In this document: in pieces, positions 7,855 to 16,885 of the stretch
Position numbering within the stretch: position 1 is the first letter of the stretch
Layout of the letters: the number at the start of each line of letters is the position of its first letter
Assembly: GCA_015060705.1 (NCBI GenBank)
Contig: SUXY01000022.1
Coordinates: forward strand, 1 to 45,439
DNA: 45,439 nucleotides
DNA from: Bacteroides sp.
Lineage (GTDB): Bacteria > Bacteroidota > Bacteroidia > Bacteroidales > Bacteroidaceae
Direction of reading: 5' to 3'
The notes under the pieces: generated by a model
Database searches by the model: none
What the model was told of the DNA's origin: nothing
Seen by the model: only the letters and a program-made list of their open reading frames with translations
Translations under genes and position numbers: made by a program

Positions 7855-9021
7855 TCAAGGAATAAACTTCACTAAACAAGGATTGTCGTCTTCCACCCGT
7901 TTCATGACTTTGGCCTTTTCGGTTTCGTCGAGAACCGGAAGCAGAAGTTCCAAATCTTCCGTCGGAATCAGTTGGTAAAGGGCTTCTTCGGTCGTCATGT
8001 CCGGGCGGATGGCAAGTCCTTCGGTGGTCTTCTTGAAATAGAAAGAACGTCCGGTTGCTTTCTCGTAGTAAAGGCTGAAATAATTTTTGGCATAACCTTT
8101 TTCATCTATTTCCCCAAGTATGCCAAGAACATTGGTGAAATAGTACTTGTTGGTCTGCCCTTGTTTAAGCAATGTATAGGGAACACCTCCCGTTTTTCTC
8201 ATTTCTTTCCATTCTTCCTCTTTGTCTACAGGTGTCAGGCCTTCCAATCGCGAACGGACAGATGACGCATCGTAATTGTCTTCTCCGAAATCCCATTCGT
8301 AAGCGATTCGTAAACTGTCGGAGGTCACTTCATATACTTGTCGGTCGATGGAAGGCGTGAAGTAAACCTTGTCCTGATAGACATAAGAGAAACCGCCGGA
8401 TATAGCCCAATTGGAGGTTTTATGATCTCTCCATAATCCTTTGATTAGTTTAGCCGAGTCCGCATCCAATATACACATGGCATCGCTTTCGATGTCTGTA
8501 CTTCCTGACCATGAAAGGAGTCGATTGTCGTCCAAAAGCTGTAGGTTGTGATATGCCAATCCTTCCGGCATATTCATCTTCCGTACAAAACTTCCATCCG
8601 TCCGATACAGATAAAGCATACCCAATGGCGACATCATATAGACCAAGTCCTTTTCCGCATCAATGTCCATGTCGTAAATCAGGTACGGGTATTCTTCGGG
8701 GCCTTGTCCTTTCTTTCCGATGGTATGAAGGAAATTTCCTTCGGCATCGTATACCAAGATATTGATGTACGTAAAGCCTGGGTAATCTTCATTCAGGATG
8801 TAATACTTATTGTTTACTTTTCGGATTCGATGCACATGATCCATCAGGGCCGTATCGTTTGTTTCCAATGGAATGACCTCGATTCGGCTGAACAAGTCTT
8901 TGAGTGAAACTTCCGTTTCCTTCAAGGTTGCTTTCAATACATTATCCCCGGTTTCTTTTGTCTGCGAGGAACAGGCTGCCAGTATCCATGTAAGCAGCAA
9001 TAGATAAAAACATTTGTTCAT
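7855..9021 (-). CDS. 6-bladed beta-propeller lipoprotein (paralogue B)
   Basis: A 388-residue lipoprotein (lipobox LAAC, Cys near residue 17) of the same propeller family: LKDLFSRIEVIPLETND opening strand, then a blade with LVYDAEGNFLHTIGKKGQGPEEYP. It is clearly related to but more distant from its two neighbours; its C-terminus ends VEDDNPCLVKFIP, a shorter version of the shared EDDNPxLLK tail. It lies 39 bp upstream of the ATG of the next gene and 13 bp downstream of the previous one. Likely outer-membrane or periplasmic; ligand unknown. Confidence 0.85.
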   Translation of the reverse strand: MNKCFYLLLLTWILAACSSQTKETGDNVLKATLKETEVSLKDLFSRIEVIPLETNDTALMDHVHRIRKVNNKYYILNEDYPGFTYINILVYDAEGNFLHTIGKKGQGPEEYPYLIYDMDIDAEKDLVYMMSPLGMLYLYRTDGSFVRKMNMPEGLAYHNLQLLDDNRLLSWSGSTDIESDAMCILDADSAKLIKGLWRDHKTSNWAISGGFSYVYQDKVYFTPSIDRQVYEVTSDSLRIAYEWDFGEDNYDASSVRSRLEGLTPVDKEEEWKEMRKTGGVPYTLLKQGQTNKYYFTNVLGILGEIDEKGYAKNYFSLYYEKATGRSFYFKKTTEGLAIRPDMTTEEALYQLIPTEDLELLLPVLDETEKAKVMKRVEDDNPCLVKFIP

Positions 9022-9034
9022 GGATCGTTTGTTT

Positions 9035-10177
9035 TTATTTGAAATACAATTTCAATAGACAAGGGTTGTCGTCTTCCAGCATGTTTTCCAGCTTCTGATA
9101 TTCCTCTTTCGGCAAGATGGACTGGAATGTTTCACGGTCATCGTACAAAACATCGGTCAGAAGATAATCATCTCCGAAATAGAGTGGAGGATTCATCTTA
9201 CAATCCTTTCCGTTCAGAAAATCAAAGACCAATGCCTTTTCTTTTTCTTTGTGGTAGAAAACATGGCTCATTTGGGGTCTCATCCCTGTTTCCCGTTGAA
9301 GGGCAAGATAGCTGTAAGTCTTGTTTTGGGCTTGTTTGTCCAAGATAAAAGGCAATCCTTCTGTACCTATATCGTCGATTATTTCATTGTTTCTATCATT
9401 ACTGTTTTCAATTGAAAGGTAATATTCCAACCGACTTTCGCGGATATTGTCTTTCCCGAAATTCCATAGATAAGCAGGTTTTAGGCCAGATGTGGTAACT
9501 TCGTATACTTGTTGGCGGAGTGCTGTGGCAAAATAAGTCTTTCCGCTGTATCGGAATAAAGCTTTTTCATGATTTTGATTGTCAAACATCCGATCGTCAT
9601 GCCAATCGCTTCGAAGTGAATCTCCTGTTGTTTTGTTTACAACCAGGACTCCACCATCTTGTGGTTCCAGACAAGACCAGGTGGCCACATGATTGTCGTC
9701 TAACAACTCCATGCAATAATAATTCGGACGAGCTGGAAGTTCTACTTCATCTTTGAAATTTCCATTTAAATCATAACGTTTGATTCTGCCGAATATGCTC
9801 AACATATAGATGTTGTCATGGGGAGCATCCACTACACAGTCGTACATGCTGATGTATTCCCCGGCTCCTTGTCCATAACGACTGATTCTACGTTGGTATT
9901 GACCGTTCTGTCCAAAAACAAATAGCTTGTGTTCCCATAGGTCGTGTACATAGAATTTATCTTTGGCGGGATAAACTTTTTTAATCCAGACAATCAAGCT
10001 CGAATCCACTGTTTCCAGCGGAATAATCTCTGCGTGGGAGAAAATCGTTTCTAGTGGATTCACCTTCTTTTCCAAGTCCACTTGATATACTTTTTCCTCT
10101 TGGGCTTGTTGGGGAGAGTTGCTACAAGCGCAGGCAAACAGTATGATTCCCAAAATCCAATAAATATGTGCTTTCAT
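9035..10177 (-). CDS. 6-bladed beta-propeller lipoprotein (paralogue C)
   Basis: A 380-residue lipoprotein (lipobox FACAC) closely related to the gene at 6667: signal MKAHIYWILGII against MKIHIYWIVTII, the same YQVDL..KVNPxExIFSHAEII opening, and an almost identical last 30 residues. DNA of the two 3' ends is nearly the same while the centres differ, which suggests tandem duplication with later gene conversion. It starts 17 bp after the M56 peptidase stop and so sits in the same operon. No catalytic motif is visible. Confidence 0.85.
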   Translation of the reverse strand: MKAHIYWILGIILFACACSNSPQQAQEEKVYQVDLEKKVNPLETIFSHAEIIPLETVDSSLIVWIKKVYPAKDKFYVHDLWEHKLFVFGQNGQYQRRISRYGQGAGEYISMYDCVVDAPHDNIYMLSIFGRIKRYDLNGNFKDEVELPARPNYYCMELLDDNHVATWSCLEPQDGGVLVVNKTTGDSLRSDWHDDRMFDNQNHEKALFRYSGKTYFATALRQQVYEVTTSGLKPAYLWNFGKDNIRESRLEYYLSIENSNDRNNEIIDDIGTEGLPFILDKQAQNKTYSYLALQRETGMRPQMSHVFYHKEKEKALVFDFLNGKDCKMNPPLYFGDDYLLTDVLYDDRETFQSILPKEEYQKLENMLEDDNPCLLKLYFK

Positions 10178-10194
10178 GATTTTCCTTTCGTTGT

Positions 10195-11715
10195 TTAATC
10201 CTTCAATACCGTCTGACTGAAAATCACTTGCTGAGGCTTGTAGAGATCTCTCAACAAACGACGTACTTCGTTCACATTTTCCATCTTCTGGTCCTTGGTG
10301 GCACGGAACCCTATACGTACATATTCGTCTTGATTCAAAGAATGGGTAGCTTGCTTCACGGCATCGGTCAATTCTTGCGCGGTGAAGTTCTTCAATGGAC
10401 GTGTCTTGGGGTCATTGAAGGAGATTTCGATGCCATAATAACGTTTTATGCCCTCTTCATTGGCATGGGCATACGAAGGCTCGTTGATGAATACCAATGG
10501 AGTGAGATTGTTCTCTTCGTATGCTTCCTTGATTTCGTTCAGATAGGAACTAGCCAATGTCTTGTCTGTGTGAGCTTCGTAAGAGAAGCCGATGCAATGC
10601 ATCTCTTCTTCGGTGCTTTGTTCAATCAAGTACAGCACATCGCCAATTGCATTTTTGACATCTTTGGGAGACTGGATAGATTTGTCCTTGAAGTAGACCA
10701 TGTTGTCATTGTCCATAATGAAGGAATGGACAAAGCCGTCTCTCACTTTGGAGAAGTCATACTTCTTGATTTCCGACTTGAAATACTCCTTGTAGTACGC
10801 TAGGGATTCCGTTTGTTCTTCCACTTCGGTGAAAAGGAGCATGGCTCCTGTTACGACTGGGACAGCTATCAACCATTTCAGCCGTTCCCATCCGTTCGAT
10901 TTTTCTTGAATCATCATAGTAATACGTTTTTTAAGTTTGGTGTGGTTAAAGCCGTTGGCAATGGTGTAGAGCTTGGGGCCAACTGCTTTCTTCACTAATA
11001 AAATTTGATATTGCGTTGCATCGATGCCTTGGCTGATGACTTTCTCGTCCGCTTCGAACTCATGGAGTTGTTTCAGCTCCGTGCGGATGAGCCACACCAT
11101 CGGGTTGAACCAATGGAGGGCATGGACGAAGGTCATGAAGAGAATGTCGTAGGAATGTCGGCAGAGGTAGTGCATCCGTTCGTGTACCAGCATTTGCGGA
11201 TAGTTGCGGTAATCTTCCTCGCTGATGATGATATAGTTGCTCCAGCTGAATGAAGGAGTCTTGTCCGGGAGGATGACGAGCCAGCATCCGTCCTTCCATT
11301 GCTTGGGATGGGTGACTATCAGCTTCCACACTTCCTTGAACGAACGGACCACCATTGCCAGATAGATGAGTACTCCCAATAGATAGATACCCAACAAGGC
11401 CATGGGCAGGATAGGAGCAGAGACGGATGTCCTTACCTCTTGTATGGGGAGTTCCAAAGTGGAATCCGTTTGAACTTCTTCGGGAGTGCGGAGGACAAGT
11501 ATCTCGTCCAGCACTTGCATGGGGAGCTGCATACCTTCCACTTCTTCTACCGTGAGGGTATAGCAAGGCAGAAGCATACACACGACGCTTCCTAGCAACA
11601 ACATCCATCGGTTCAGCCGGAAGAAAGTGGTGCCACGCATCGTTATCAGGAAGAAGGCATAGAACAAGCCCAGATAGACAGTGCTTTTCAGGAGGTAGAT
11701 AAGGAAATAAGACAT
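10195..11715 (-). CDS. M56 (BlaR1-type) membrane metallopeptidase with periplasmic C-terminal repeats
   Basis: A 506-residue membrane protein. The first 310 residues follow the BlaR1/MecR1 plan: N-terminal transmembrane helices, the zinc site HERMH near residue 180, the downstream ELKQLHEFEADEKVI block with the third ligand, and a further helix WLIAVPVVTGAMLLF. Such proteases sense an envelope signal and trigger loss of the partner BlaI repressor. Instead of a penicillin-binding sensor, the C-terminal ~200 residues hold what look like two copies of a small alpha/beta unit (ending ...ENNLTPLVF and ...LYKPQQVIF), reminiscent of the ExbD periplasmic domain. The BlaI-like gene ends 6 bp before this ATG; a TTG at 11721 is the only longer start. 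Confidence 0.85.
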   Translation of the reverse strand: MSYFLIYLLKSTVYLGLFYAFFLITMRGTTFFRLNRWMLLLGSVVCMLLPCYTLTVEEVEGMQLPMQVLDEILVLRTPEEVQTDSTLELPIQEVRTSVSAPILPMALLGIYLLGVLIYLAMVVRSFKEVWKLIVTHPKQWKDGCWLVILPDKTPSFSWSNYIIISEEDYRNYPQMLVHERMHYLCRHSYDILFMTFVHALHWFNPMVWLIRTELKQLHEFEADEKVISQGIDATQYQILLVKKAVGPKLYTIANGFNHTKLKKRITMMIQEKSNGWERLKWLIAVPVVTGAMLLFTEVEEQTESLAYYKEYFKSEIKKYDFSKVRDGFVHSFIMDNDNMVYFKDKSIQSPKDVKNAIGDVLYLIEQSTEEEMHCIGFSYEAHTDKTLASSYLNEIKEAYEENNLTPLVFINEPSYAHANEEGIKRYYGIEISFNDPKTRPLKNFTAQELTDAVKQATHSLNQDEYVRIGFRATKDQKMENVNEVRRLLRDLYKPQQVIFSQTVLKD

Positions 11716-11721
11716 ACCCAA

Positions 11722-12093
11722 TCAGTTTTTACGGTTCTTTTCGATTTGGTCAATGAGTTCTCTCAGTTCGTCCAAGTCCATCGCTTCTTCTTCGATGAAG
11801 TGCGAGACCACACTGGTATAGGAATTGTTGAAGTATTGCGAGATGACCGCATTGAGGGCTGAGCCTTTGTATTCCTTTTCGCTGATGAGCGGATAGTATT
11901 GAAAGGTGTTCCCCATTGGTCGTCGTCCCAGGAATTTTTTTTCTTCCAGGAACTTCACTTGGGTAGCCACGGTGTTGTAATGAGGCTTCGGGTCGTCGTA
12001 ATAGTTCAACAAATCGCGGATGAACATGTCTCCATGTTTCCAGAAAAGCGTCATTACTTCTTCTTCTTTGGTTGCCAGTTTCTTCATCATCAT
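11722..12093 (-). CDS. BlaI/MecI-family transcriptional repressor (second copy)
   Basis: A 123-residue winged-helix repressor of the penicillinase repressor family: opening LATKEEEVMTLFWKHG, recognition region PHYNTVATQVKFLEEKKFLGR, and the C-terminal dimerisation helices with ISEKEYKGSALNAVISQYF. It is directly followed by the M56 peptidase, the usual sensor-repressor pairing, so its DNA binding is expected to be relieved by that protease. Three Met codons begin the frame. Inverted repeats 53-82 bp upstream of the start are candidate operators. Expected targets are its own operon (5487-12093) and possibly the efflux operon upstream. Confidence 0.9.
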   Translation of the reverse strand: MMMKKLATKEEEVMTLFWKHGDMFIRDLLNYYDDPKPHYNTVATQVKFLEEKKFLGRRPMGNTFQYYPLISEKEYKGSALNAVISQYFNNSYTSVVSHFIEEEAMDLDELRELIDQIEKNRKN

Positions 12094-12145
12094 TGCAAGT
12101 GTTTATGGTTTACGGATGCAATGATAAGAATAAAAATCCGAATAA

Positions 12146-12175
12146 CCTACTAAATGGTTTAGGAGAACTCCTAAA
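12146..12175. promoter_or_regulatory. Candidate BlaI operator region (overlapping inverted repeats)
   Basis: TTTAGGAG-AA-CTCCTAAA (12158-12175) is a perfect 8-bp inverted repeat, and the adjoining CCTACTAAATGGTTTAGG (12146-12163) is a second imperfect one that shares a half-site. They sit between the stop of the RND permease gene and the BlaI start. There is no T-run after the stem, which favours an operator over a terminator. A -7 box is not clear here; TATCATTG on the minus strand at 12126-12119 is one mismatch from consensus. Confidence 0.5.
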
Positions 12176-12194
12176 TTTAATAGGATTTAACGGA

Positions 12195-15100
12195 TTATGA
12201 ATGGCTTTCTTGTTTGAATGGCGGAAACGATTGCTTTTTCAATGTAAAAATAGGGAGGAAAATGAAGATTCCTACGATAGACATAGCCAATCCGCCAATG
12301 GTTCCAGCTGCCAATGGGAACCAAAAAGCTTCCTTGCCTGTACCTACCATAAATGGGATGAAACCAAGAATGGTAGAAACCACGGTCAAGAAGATAGGTA
12401 CAATCTTGGCATTCCATGCCTTGACAAAAGCCCGGACAGGTACAAGTTTCGGGAAACGACGACGTACTGCATTGTATTCATTCAGAATATAGATGCTGGC
12501 ATTCACCGTAATACCGCAGAGCAAGACAAACGAAGCAAAACCGCCTTGGTCGAAGTTCAATCCGAACAAGTAGAAGGTCAAGAAGACACCGATATAAGAA
12601 ATCGGTATTACAAAGATGATTGCCAACGGCTGCTTCAACGAGTTGAACAGGATACTGGTTGTAAAGAAGATGATGGAAATCACAATCAGCAACAAGGCAT
12701 ATTGCTTGTTGTCCTTCTTGCCCCAGGACCAACTTTGCTGTTCGTCTTCGGCTACATAACCCATTGGTAGTCCGGCATTGAATTCTTCCAAATCCTTCTT
12801 CAATAGTTTCCGTCCTTGCTCACCGGAGCCGATGTATTCATATTGCAGGCAAAGGCGATACTGCTGGTCTTCTTTCGCTACCTTTTGAGGCGATGCCCCT
12901 TTTTCAACTGTAGCAAAATCGGCCAACTTATAGTTCTTTCCGTTGATCTGGAAAGGAATGTTTGCCAAACTCCATACATCGTATTCACTGCTTTGATGGG
13001 AAGTAAGTCTCAACACTTCCGGTTGGTTGTCATACACAATCGTTCCACATGAAATATCCCTTCCGAAGACTGGCCGTAAGGCAGTAAACAATTGCATACC
13101 TGTGATGTTTTCTTTTGCCAACCGATGCTTGTCCAAGTCGAGGAAGAACTCGCTATAGTCATCCTTCCACCACGAGAATTCGGAGTTGATAGTTACTTCC
13201 TTGATACGACGATGTCCCAAGAGCTTTTCTTTCAGTTTCTCGCCCCAATAAGCCAGTTCGTCGTAATTGTAACCATACATCTTTACCCGGAAGCTACCGG
13301 CACTTTCCCGTACATCGTTGCTGAAGCCTTGGTCTTGCAAACCATAAACTCCCCAACTTCCTCCGCCTAATTGAAGCGCCTTGCTGATAACATTCGCTTT
13401 CAGCGTATAAGGGAAGCCGCTATGTTGATGTTCCTTGGTGAAATATACCTGAATGGAAGCCCTACGGGAACTGTAAATGGAAGTTTGGAATTGCTTGATT
13501 TCCTTGAACTCTGTCAAGTAGGTTTCCATTTTCTTGATCAAAACATTCATTTGTTCCAACGTAGTACCATTAGGCATAGTTGCCGTTATGGAAAGAACAG
13601 TTTCTCCTTCGTCCCGATTGAAATAGCTACCCGAATAAACCTTGTCTACAAACAGACGCAAACTTCCACCCAAAGCCTTGTCCACAATCGGCTTTACTTT
13701 TTCTTTGTAGGTGGAATTGTTGAACACCTTGTTGTAATATTCCGCAACGATTCCTTCTCCTTCCATTTTCTCCGGCAAGAGGAAAACGGGGAGACCGAAA
13801 GCCAGTACCAACAAGATACAAGCCAATACCCGATAACGGCAGAACCAACCAATGAGTTGCTGATACACCCGGCTGATATATACTGCAGGACGTTTTACCC
13901 AACTACGTAACTGCTTCTTTTTTGTATCTATCAACTTGATTTTTTCAATCATGGCAGGCACAAAGAATAGAGCTACAAACAAGGATACCAACAGGTTGAT
14001 GATTACCACTGCTGCAAAGTCCTGCAAATCCAAACGTAACTTATCATCCAGGAAGAAGATGATGACCAATGCACCGACAGTAGTCAGCGTAGCTGCCAGT
14101 ACCGATACAAACGCTTTCAGATTATGGCGATTGCGGATGTGGTCAGTCATCACAATGGTATTGTCGATGACCAGATTCAGTGAAATGGTAATCCCTGCCA
14201 AGGAATAGAGTTGCATTTCTAGCCCAAAGGCATAATAGAAGATAAAAGCGATGGCGATGTTCACTGACAAGCTGGTTACAATCAAAAAGAGATAACGCAA
14301 GTTCCAAGTGATCAATGCTACAAATACCAATAGGATCAGGATAGTCAATCCGGTACGGAAATAGATTTTGTCCAGTTCTTTCTGGATGTATTCCGTCGCA
14401 TCATAACCGATGTGTACTTCATATCCGGCAGGCATCTTCTGCTCCAGTTCGAACATCTTCTGCTTGACTTGCTTGCTTAACTCCAATTGGTTGGCGGTTT
14501 CTTCCGCTGTCAGGTTCAGATAGATGGAGTTCAAGCCATTGATACGATAGTAGCTGGTTGGTTCGGCTTCGACATGCATCACCTTGACCAGCTTGTCCAA
14601 TCCCACCAAGGTTCCGTCTGCCGTTTTCAGGCGGATGTCACCCGGATGGAATTCCGTTTCTTTTCCGGTGGCGGTACGGACCAAACGAATCCACTCTCTG
14701 CCATTCGTGCCTTTTTCGATGGAGCAGATGCCCAGGAATTCCTTTTCATAATGTCCGGAAATGGCCGATTGGATATCCGATAAAGTAATTCCCAATTGGG
14801 AGAGTTGTACATTGTCGTACTCCAATTGCCATTCCATGGGAGTAGCACCTGTCAAGTCGACCTTATATACCCCTTTCAACTGTCCCAATACCGGCTTGAT
14901 GTTTTCTTCGGCATAACGCTGTATTAGGAAGGGAGCCGACGGAGCATTCAGCGTGTAGGTCATGAAAGGTCGGGAAGCATTGGTATTCGAACGGCTTGCA
15001 TGAATTTGTGGATAGCTTACTCCTTCCGGCAATTGCGGCCATGTCTGACGTACGATGGTCGATACCTCGAAACGGGTGGCATCCATATCGGCATGCTTAT

Positions 15101-15380
15101 CCATTTCCAAGGTAATGCTTCCGCTTCCATTGTCCGAAGTGGAGTTAATACCCTTCACACCTTTCACACGGCTCAGCATCGCTTCTAAGCGGCTGGTTAC
15201 TTCCGCTTCGATGACACGCGACGAATTGCCCGGCATGGTGAACGATACCGTCAGTCCCGGAAGCGTTCGCGAAGGCGAAAGCTTTACCGGCAATAGCGGC
15301 ATTAACGCCAAACCGACCAGTGACAGACAGACGAATGTCACAATCAGCGTAAAAGGGGAAAAGGTTCTTATCTTGCTCAT
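12195..15380 (-). CDS. RND-superfamily efflux permease (second, divergent permease of the operon)
   Basis: A 1061-residue inner-membrane transporter of the RND (AcrB/MexB-like) superfamily with the duplicated layout of one N-terminal helix, a large periplasmic loop and a block of helices. The TM4 segment LVIDNTIVMTDHIRNR keeps the Asp of the proton relay, and TM10 has CGITVNASIYILNEYN. The N-terminal region (LPGLTVSFTMPGNSSRVIEAEVTSRLE) is far from the other permease in the same operon, so the two are not a recent duplication. It overlaps the stop of the outer-membrane channel gene by 4 bp (ATGA). It probably acts with the adaptor at 19950 and the channel at 15377; substrate unknown. Confidence 0.92.
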   Translation of the reverse strand: MSKIRTFSPFTLIVTFVCLSLVGLALMPLLPVKLSPSRTLPGLTVSFTMPGNSSRVIEAEVTSRLEAMLSRVKGVKGINSTSDNGSGSITLEMDKHADMDATRFEVSTIVRQTWPQLPEGVSYPQIHASRSNTNASRPFMTYTLNAPSAPFLIQRYAEENIKPVLGQLKGVYKVDLTGATPMEWQLEYDNVQLSQLGITLSDIQSAISGHYEKEFLGICSIEKGTNGREWIRLVRTATGKETEFHPGDIRLKTADGTLVGLDKLVKVMHVEAEPTSYYRINGLNSIYLNLTAEETANQLELSKQVKQKMFELEQKMPAGYEVHIGYDATEYIQKELDKIYFRTGLTILILLVFVALITWNLRYLFLIVTSLSVNIAIAFIFYYAFGLEMQLYSLAGITISLNLVIDNTIVMTDHIRNRHNLKAFVSVLAATLTTVGALVIIFFLDDKLRLDLQDFAAVVIINLLVSLFVALFFVPAMIEKIKLIDTKKKQLRSWVKRPAVYISRVYQQLIGWFCRYRVLACILLVLAFGLPVFLLPEKMEGEGIVAEYYNKVFNNSTYKEKVKPIVDKALGGSLRLFVDKVYSGSYFNRDEGETVLSITATMPNGTTLEQMNVLIKKMETYLTEFKEIKQFQTSIYSSRRASIQVYFTKEHQHSGFPYTLKANVISKALQLGGGSWGVYGLQDQGFSNDVRESAGSFRVKMYGYNYDELAYWGEKLKEKLLGHRRIKEVTINSEFSWWKDDYSEFFLDLDKHRLAKENITGMQLFTALRPVFGRDISCGTIVYDNQPEVLRLTSHQSSEYDVWSLANIPFQINGKNYKLADFATVEKGASPQKVAKEDQQYRLCLQYEYIGSGEQGRKLLKKDLEEFNAGLPMGYVAEDEQQSWSWGKKDNKQYALLLIVISIIFFTTSILFNSLKQPLAIIFVIPISYIGVFLTFYLFGLNFDQGGFASFVLLCGITVNASIYILNEYNAVRRRFPKLVPVRAFVKAWNAKIVPIFLTVVSTILGFIPFMVGTGKEAFWFPLAAGTIGGLAMSIVGIFIFLPIFTLKKQSFPPFKQESHS

Positions 15381-16885
15381 TTGTACATGCTATTATCAAA
15401 ATCGAATCTGTCCGACAAGGATAGACCGCTTTCGAAATCGTGTAAGGTTAATTTACGGATTTTATAATAGTTCAACCAATAATTCTGCAAGGCCGAAATG
15501 TAATTCTTCTGCGCTTCCTGCTGACGATTGAGCGAGAGAGTCAAGCTGTTCACGTCTGCTTTACCGATAATGAAACGCTGACGGGTCTGTTCATAAGCCA
15601 TTACAGCCAAGTCCAAGGCTTCTTCCGCACTCCTGATCAGGCGTTGCTGGATATTGAAGTCGCTCACCGTCATGGTCACTTCCTCTTCCAGTTTCAGCTC
15701 TTCCTGACGCGCGGCAATCTTCACCACATTCAGGTTGTTTTTGGCCATGTTGTACTTCCCTTTCCGTACCCCCCAGTCAATCAACGGAATGGATACGCTG
15801 ATGCTCACCAAGTCCTGTTGCAATGGTTTCCGATAGACATCCTTGAATTTTTCCGCTACCTGGTTGAAACCCACACTGGCGTTGAGGCTGGCATTGAAAC
15901 GGGATTCCACTCGGGTACGGTTCACATCACGTTCCGCTTCCAGGATGTTCTGTTGCTGTTGCAAAAACTCCGGATTGTTCATCTTTGCCTTTGCCAATGC
16001 CTCATCCATCGGAATTTCCATGCCTTGCGGACGGCTTGGCATATCCAGTTCTATCTGTGTATTCTTGTCCATGTTCAGGAACGAAGCCAAGGCAAACATG
16101 GCTCTCTTCAAGGCTATTTGTGCATTCTCCAAGGTATTTTGTGCATTCACTTTGTCCAGTTGCAAGGTCAGCAAGTCGGCTCTGGAGATCGCGGCTATCT
16201 TGTGACGTTGCAGACCGATGCTGTACAGTGTGTCGGTAGATGCCACATTCTCTTTGGCCAACTGATAATCGGCTTGCGCCATAGCCAGATTGAAGAAGTA
16301 AGTCACTGCTTCTTCCGATACCACTTCGGTGTTATAGATAAATTCTTTCTTCACCTTTTCGAACTTCAGCGGTTCTATCTTGCGGTCCCAACGGAAGGGG
16401 TTGTAGCCCAACAAGCTTTGGGAATAACCGATACGGAACGGCACACTGGAGAATTGGGTGGACTTGGTTTCACCGAAGTTGCGCATATAGTCCAGATCCG
16501 AATCGATGTAGAAGGTACCACCGGTCAAGTCGAAGTTCTGCTTGATGCTCAATCCTCCACTGGCACTGAACATTTGTTGTTCACGATACACGTCCGTATC
16601 CGTATTCGAGTCGTAACGTTGGGTGATGTAGCGGTAGTATTGGGCTGGCATCAGGTTCAGTGTCAGACTTGGCAATCGGTTGGCTTTGTAGGTACGGTAC
16701 TCCCAATAACCGGACAAATACATGTTTTGGTAACGGAAGGCCGACAAGGAACTGTCGTTTGCCAGTTCGATGGTGCGCTTCAAGTCCAGTTTGATAGGTT
16801 GCTGGGCTTGAAGGGGTAATAGGAATAATGTAGACAACATTATTGCAATCACTACACGACTTCTTATTGTATTATGCTTTTTCAT
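15377..16885 (-). CDS. TolC-family outer-membrane channel protein
   Basis: A 502-residue exported protein with a cleavable signal (ends LPLQAQ) and the long helical repeats of the outer membrane efflux family; the two halves show the typical AQADYQLAKENVASTDTLY and QTRQRFIIGKADVNSLTLS helices. It provides the outer-membrane exit duct for the tripartite pump. It overlaps the first permease gene by 14 bp at its start and the second by 4 bp at its end, so translation is probably coupled. Confidence 0.92.
   Translation of the reverse strand: MKKHNTIRSRVVIAIMLSTLFLLPLQAQQPIKLDLKRTIELANDSSLSAFRYQNMYLSGYWEYRTYKANRLPSLTLNLMPAQYYRYITQRYDSNTDTDVYREQQMFSASGGLSIKQNFDLTGGTFYIDSDLDYMRNFGETKSTQFSSVPFRIGYSQSLLGYNPFRWDRKIEPLKFEKVKKEFIYNTEVVSEEAVTYFFNLAMAQADYQLAKENVASTDTLYSIGLQRHKIAAISRADLLTLQLDKVNAQNTLENAQIALKRAMFALASFLNMDKNTQIELDMPSRPQGMEIPMDEALAKAKMNNPEFLQQQQNILEAERDVNRTRVESRFNASLNASVGFNQVAEKFKDVYRKPLQQDLVSISVSIPLIDWGVRKGKYNMAKNNLNVVKIAARQEELKLEEEVTMTVSDFNIQQRLIRSAEEALDLAVMAYEQTRQRFIIGKADVNSLTLSLNRQQEAQKNYISALQNYWLNYYKIRKLTLHDFESGLSLSDRFDFDNSMYK

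Noticed and set aside
15644..16819. 391-codon plus-strand frame opposite the TolC-like gene
   Set aside because: Antisense shadow inside a tightly overlapping minus-strand operon.
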